A stretch of 64,000 nt of DNA from Austwickia sp. (lineage in GTDB: Bacteria; Actinomycetota; Actinomycetes; Actinomycetales; Dermatophilaceae). Below the pieces are notes generated by a model that searched no databases, was not told where the DNA came from, and saw nothing but the letters and a program-made list of their open reading frames with translations. The translations under genes were made by a program, and so were the position numbers. Shown here piece after piece: positions 61,041 to 64,000 of the stretch (position 1 is its first letter; each line of letters opens with the position of its first letter). The stretch covers positions 744,001-808,000 of the forward strand of contig JADJTI010000001.1 in assembly GCA_016711265.1 (NCBI GenBank), given 5' to 3'.

Positions 61041-62390
61041 CTAGGGGGCCCGCCGCAGTTCAGCCGCGTCGCCCGAGGGTTTCGGTGAGCGCCGACCGGC
61101 TTTGCGGACCCGCCGCCGGGGGGCGGTGGGGATCGCGGCCGACGGGGTCACCCGGGCCAGGTTGCGCACCTCGGGGACGGCCAACGTCGTACCGATGACC
61201 AGGACGAACGCAGCCGCGGACCACAGCACGACCTGGTGGGTCCCGAACGTCGCCGCCAACGGGCCGAAAGCGAGCTGCCCGATGGGGATCCCGACGAACG
61301 AGCCAAGCGAGTCGTACGCCGCCACTCGGGACAGGTGGTCCTCGGGGACGTGCTCGTGGATCGCGGTCTGCCAGGAGATCCCGAAGACCTCGATGCCGGC
61401 GCCGGCCAGGAAGGAGGCTGCCAGCAGGGCGATCAGCGGCCACGACATGCCGAGCACGAGCAGCGGCGCAGCCAACCCGAGCATGGCCAGCAGACCGGCG
61501 CGCAGGGGGTAACGGAAGGTGAGCCGCAGCATCACGATCGTGAGCAGCAGCAACCCGACCGCCTGGGCGCTGACGGCGTACCCCCAGCCCAACTCCCCCA
61601 CGCCCTCGTCCTCCACGGCCATGGCGGGGCCGAGCGTCAGCCAGGCACCGGCGTGCACGAGGTTGAGGATGCCGAAGGCGGCGACGACGACCCAGAGCCA
61701 GCGGATCGACCGGAACTGCGACCAGCCGCTGGCCAGGTCGTGAACCACGCTCTGACGCCGGTTCCCCAGCCCCTTCCCGGGTACATCCCCGGTCCGCGCC
61801 GACGCGGGCAGCGACAACGGCAGCATGCAGGCGGCGGCGACCAGCCAGCTCAGGGCATCGACCGCCAACGCCCACCCCGGCCCGTGGGTGATCACGATGA
61901 TCCCGGCCACCGCGGGGCCGATCACCGCCAGACCGCTGCGGGAGAACGCGAGCAGGGCATTGGCCTGCTGGAGGTGGGACCGGGGGGCCACCTGGGGCAC
62001 GATCCCGGTGATCGCCGGCATCGTGAACGCGGTGACCATGCCATTGATCGCCTCCAGCACGATCAACTGCCCCAAGGTGGCATTCCCGGTGATCACCAGG
62101 ACCGCGACCAGTCCCTGGGTCAGTCCGGACAACAGGTGGGAGACCTGGAGCACCAACCCTCGGGAGAGTCGGTCGGCGACCACGCCGCCGAGCAGGAGCA
62201 GCAGCACCAACGGGACGCTGCGGGCGGCCAGAACCTGCCCCAGGGCCATCGGCGAGGGGTCGATGTGCAGTACGGCGAAGGCCAACGCCACGGGTGCCAT
62301 CACGGACCCCAACGTGGAGATCGACCGGCCCACGAAGAACCACCGGAACCCTGCGGAGCGCAGCGGCGTGAGCGACTCACGCACTCCCAT
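61041..62390 (-). CDS. MFS transporter
   Basis: A 449-residue major facilitator protein with about 12 helices (FVGRSISTLGSVMAPVALAF, LVLLLLLGGVVADRLSRGLV, ALLAASFLAGAGIEVFGISW). The A-like motif GGVVADRLSRG lies between helices 2 and 3. Similar to enterobactin-exporter/MdfA-like drug exporters; substrate unknown. ATG at 62390; the frame is open to 62582 but reads as non-coding. A basic C-terminal tail follows the last helix. It sits between priA and def, interrupting the usual priA-def-fmt order. Confidence 0.88.
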   Translation of the reverse strand: MGVRESLTPLRSAGFRWFFVGRSISTLGSVMAPVALAFAVLHIDPSPMALGQVLAARSVPLVLLLLLGGVVADRLSRGLVLQVSHLLSGLTQGLVAVLVITGNATLGQLIVLEAINGMVTAFTMPAITGIVPQVAPRSHLQQANALLAFSRSGLAVIGPAVAGIIVITHGPGWALAVDALSWLVAAACMLPLSLPASARTGDVPGKGLGNRRQSVVHDLASGWSQFRSIRWLWVVVAAFGILNLVHAGAWLTLGPAMAVEDEGVGELGWGYAVSAQAVGLLLLTIVMLRLTFRYPLRAGLLAMLGLAAPLLVLGMSWPLIALLAASFLAGAGIEVFGISWQTAIHEHVPEDHLSRVAAYDSLGSFVGIPIGQLAFGPLAATFGTHQVVLWSAAAFVLVIGTTLAVPEVRNLARVTPSAAIPTAPRRRVRKAGRRSPKPSGDAAELRRAP

Positions 62391-62680
62391 CAGCCACCGC
62401 GCAGACCGCGCGTGGGCATCCTGCCGGGGGGCGAAACAGTGACCAGTTGGGGTACGCCGCAGCGCGATCCGTGAGGAATCATGCGCGTACCTCCGATTCG
62501 TCGGGCCTCGACTAGGTGAGGCTACGTCGACCCTAGGGCGGTCCGGGGGCTGCCGCGGGGGGCCGGCCAGAGTCTTGAACAAGAATTCGACAACTCTGGT
62601 AATCCGCGCGCCGGAGGTAAACCGCGGGTCAGTGGCGGGTCAAGAACGGCGGGCGGTTGCGGGCAGCCACGCCCGGCAGC
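62391..62680. other. Intergenic region between priA and the MFS gene
   Basis: No supported gene. An AT-richer imperfect inverted segment (AGAGTCTTGAACAAGAATTC, then ACAACTCTGG; 62570-62599) lies about 180 bases upstream of the MFS start and may be its promoter or operator. Confidence 0.4.
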
Positions 62681-62740
62681 AGTGAGCATCACCCACCAAC
62701 ACTGAGCATCACCCGACATCAGTGAGCCCCACCCGGAGCG
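62681..62740. repeat. Three 20-bp tandem repeats overlapping the priA 3' end
   Basis: AGTGAGCATCACCCACCAAC, ACTGAGCATCACCCGACATC and AGTGAGCCCCACCCGGAGCG are consecutive 20-base units. The priA stop lies in the second unit, so the third encodes PriA C-terminal residues. Confidence 0.75.
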
Positions 62741-64000
62741 CGGGGGTCGCCGGATCCCGCCGGGCGCTGCCGTGGGCCCGCACGCCCGCCAACAGCTCGT
62801 TGAGGGCGGCGGCCTGCTCCCGCGGCACCCGCACGAGCATCCGGTACCCGCGGTCGGCGCCCTCACCGTCGGTCGCCGGCATGCTGCTCGGCGTGCTGCT
62901 CGGTGTGCTGCTTGGCGTGCTGGCCGGCATCGTGGCCGCGAGGTCGCCCAGGAGGGCCTGCGCCGGCCAGTGGAGGGTACGCCGCAGCCGGTCCAGTTCC
63001 GCGCGGGGTCCGGTCAGCTGGGCCATCCACGCGGCCGGGGGGAGCCCCAGCTCGCGCCGCTCGGCCAGCTCCCGATCTGCCAACCAGTCCGGGGCCCAGC
63101 GGACCAACGCCTCGACCGGCGGGATCGCCATGTGGTCGGGCGCGCCGCACAGCACCACCCGGGCCTGCCGCCCAGTGGTGCCGCGCGCCGGTCGGACCAG
63201 TGCCGCCGCGGCGGTCCAACGGCGTAGGGCCTCCTGGGCGGCGTCCAGGGCGGGCCGATCCAGGAAAGCCCAGGCATCGAGCAACAGCGCCGCAGCGTAC
63301 CCACCGGCAGCAACGGGTTCGGCCCCCGGGGTGGCGATGACCAGCCGCGGACGCTCGTCCACGACCGGCGGCGGCTGCCCCGCCGCCTCGGCCCGGGAAC
63401 CGCAGGTCAGCACCGGGACTCCCGGGAACGCCCGGCCCAGCTCCTCAGCGGTCCGTCGATGGCCCACGACGGCGGACCGCCACCGTGCGCTGCCGCAGGC
63501 GGGGCAACCCTGCGGCGCTGCCGGTCGGGCGCACCATCGGCACGACGGCCGGTCGCTGGCCGCATCCAGGGCCAACGGTCCCCCGCACTGCCCGCACCGG
63601 GCGGGGGTCCGGCAGTCCTGACAGGTCAGCGCCGGCAGGTATCCCCGCCTCGGCACCTGGACCAGCACCGGTCCCTCCTCCAGCGCGGCCCGGGCAGCTC
63701 GCCATGCCGCGGGAGGCAGGTGGGCGCGGGCCGCCGCCCCGTCGGCCTCGCCCCCACGTCCCTCGCCCGCGAGGGTCACCGCCGGAGCCGCCTCCCGAAT
63801 CCGGTGCCGATCGGCGCTCAGCGCGCGCATCCGGCCGTCAGCGACCCACTGCGCGATCGTCACCGTCCTCGTATACCCCCCGCTGAGCAGCGCGGCACCC
63901 GCCGCCTCGGCCTGCGCGGCCAGCACCTCCCGCACGTGCGGGTACGGCGACCGCGGCTCCTCGTACAGGTCGTCGCCGTCGTCCCACCAGGCGACCAGCC
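62709..64000 (-). CDS. priA: Primosomal protein N' (PriA), N-terminus beyond window edge
   Basis: The C-terminal about 430 residues are present; the frame continues past 64000. Zinc cysteines are seen in TCQDCRTPARCGQCGGPL and CRWCARPAAPQGCPACGSAR, flanked by LVQVPRRGYLPAL and RRTAEELGRAFPGVPVL, which fits PriA. Actinobacterial PriA proteins often lack helicase motifs (known for the family); the N-terminal motor region is outside. A long, repetitive Pro/Ser/Thr insert (STPSSTPSSTPSSMPA) is encoded near 62880-62930. Confidence 0.92.
   Translation of the reverse strand, partial: LVAWWDDGDDLYEEPRSPYPHVREVLAAQAEAAGAALLSGGYTRTVTIAQWVADGRMRALSADRHRIREAAPAVTLAGEGRGGEADGAAARAHLPPAAWRAARAALEEGPVLVQVPRRGYLPALTCQDCRTPARCGQCGGPLALDAASDRPSCRWCARPAAPQGCPACGSARWRSAVVGHRRTAEELGRAFPGVPVLTCGSRAEAAGQPPPVVDERPRLVIATPGAEPVAAGGYAAALLLDAWAFLDRPALDAAQEALRRWTAAAALVRPARGTTGRQARVVLCGAPDHMAIPPVEALVRWAPDWLADRELAERRELGLPPAAWMAQLTGPRAELDRLRRTLHWPAQALLGDLAATMPASTPSSTPSSTPSSMPATDGEGADRGYRMLVRVPREQAAALNELLAGVRAHGSARRDPATPALRVGLTDVG

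Overview
The window is very GC-rich, densely packed bacterial chromosome. It carries hallmark actinobacterial genes: a PASTA-type Ser/Thr kinase, class II DAHP synthase, an actinobacterial qcrCAB/ctaCDEF respiratory supercomplex with subunit IV (CtaF), DUF3043, DUF6504 and SAV_6107-type proteins, and many GTG starts. Gene order from metF/idsA through pknL, aroG, plsC, an SRPBCC gene, fadD, the exonuclease/GIY-YIG gene, trpD, ctaE-qcrCAB, ctaFDC, erpA, glycerate kinase, DUF3043 and cobT follows, with gaps and insertions, the order I recall for Mycobacterium tuberculosis Rv2172c-Rv2207. The right part (priA, def, fmt, rsmB, rpe, rib genes, PH-domain protein) resembles the second conserved actinobacterial block near Rv1402-Rv1417. 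No mycolic-acid or arabinogalactan genes are seen. A Micrococcales-like member of Actinomycetota is my best guess; this is inference.

Layout. 1-4430: a LexA/SOS-type operon on the minus strand (DUF6504, SAV_6107 HEPN protein, error-prone polymerase DnaE2 running off the left edge), with a SOS box inside a near-consensus promoter. 4571-7548: DUF4126 membrane protein, metF with an apparent frameshift, and a polyprenyl synthase. 7595-11419: an Rv2175c-like DNA-binding protein, a LysM/transglycosylase and PknL, i.e. cell-wall sensing and remodelling. 11447-14402: plsC-aroG-molybdoenzyme operon. 14593-20313: membrane protein, SRPBCC/Cys-rich/two ROK sugar kinases operon, fadD. 20398-26947: small Cys protein, acyl-CoA thioesterase-like protein, DEDDh-GIY-YIG nuclease, Lrp-type ligand-binding protein, Cys-containing HTH regulator with a partner gene, and an atypical receiver protein with trpD. 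27142-37695: aerobic respiration, ctaE-qcrCAB on plus and ctaC-ctaD-ctaF on minus, separated by a DUF167 protein, metallopeptidase, MazEF-type toxin-antitoxin pair and an L,D-transpeptidase lipoprotein. 37874-45525: aat, erpA, glycerate kinase, M20 peptidase, DUF3043, cobT, YihY, YjbQ. 45526-49798: repeat-bearing intergenic region, hisF, FUSC transporter, PH-domain protein, hisG, hisE. 49821-53045: the ribD-ribE-ribB-ribH operon under an FMN riboswitch. 53046-56383: accessory-looking stretch with CRISPR-like hairpins, a DUF6318 lipoprotein plus PKD-like protein pair, an amidohydrolase and a dispersed palindromic repeat. 56384-64000: PfkB kinase, rpe, rsmB, fmt, def, MFS transporter, priA (running off the right edge).

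Most of the window is core genome. The less ordinary signals are the SOS promoter driving a dnaE2 operon without an adjacent imuB, a palindromic repeat family shared by two intergenic regions, a large perfect palindrome at the ctaE/trpD divergent promoter, mini-ORFs coupled to qcrA and to the FUSC gene, the frameshifted zinc-ribbon tail of metF, and two CRISPR-repeat-like hairpins without cas genes. No rRNA, tRNA, insertion sequence or prophage was recognised.
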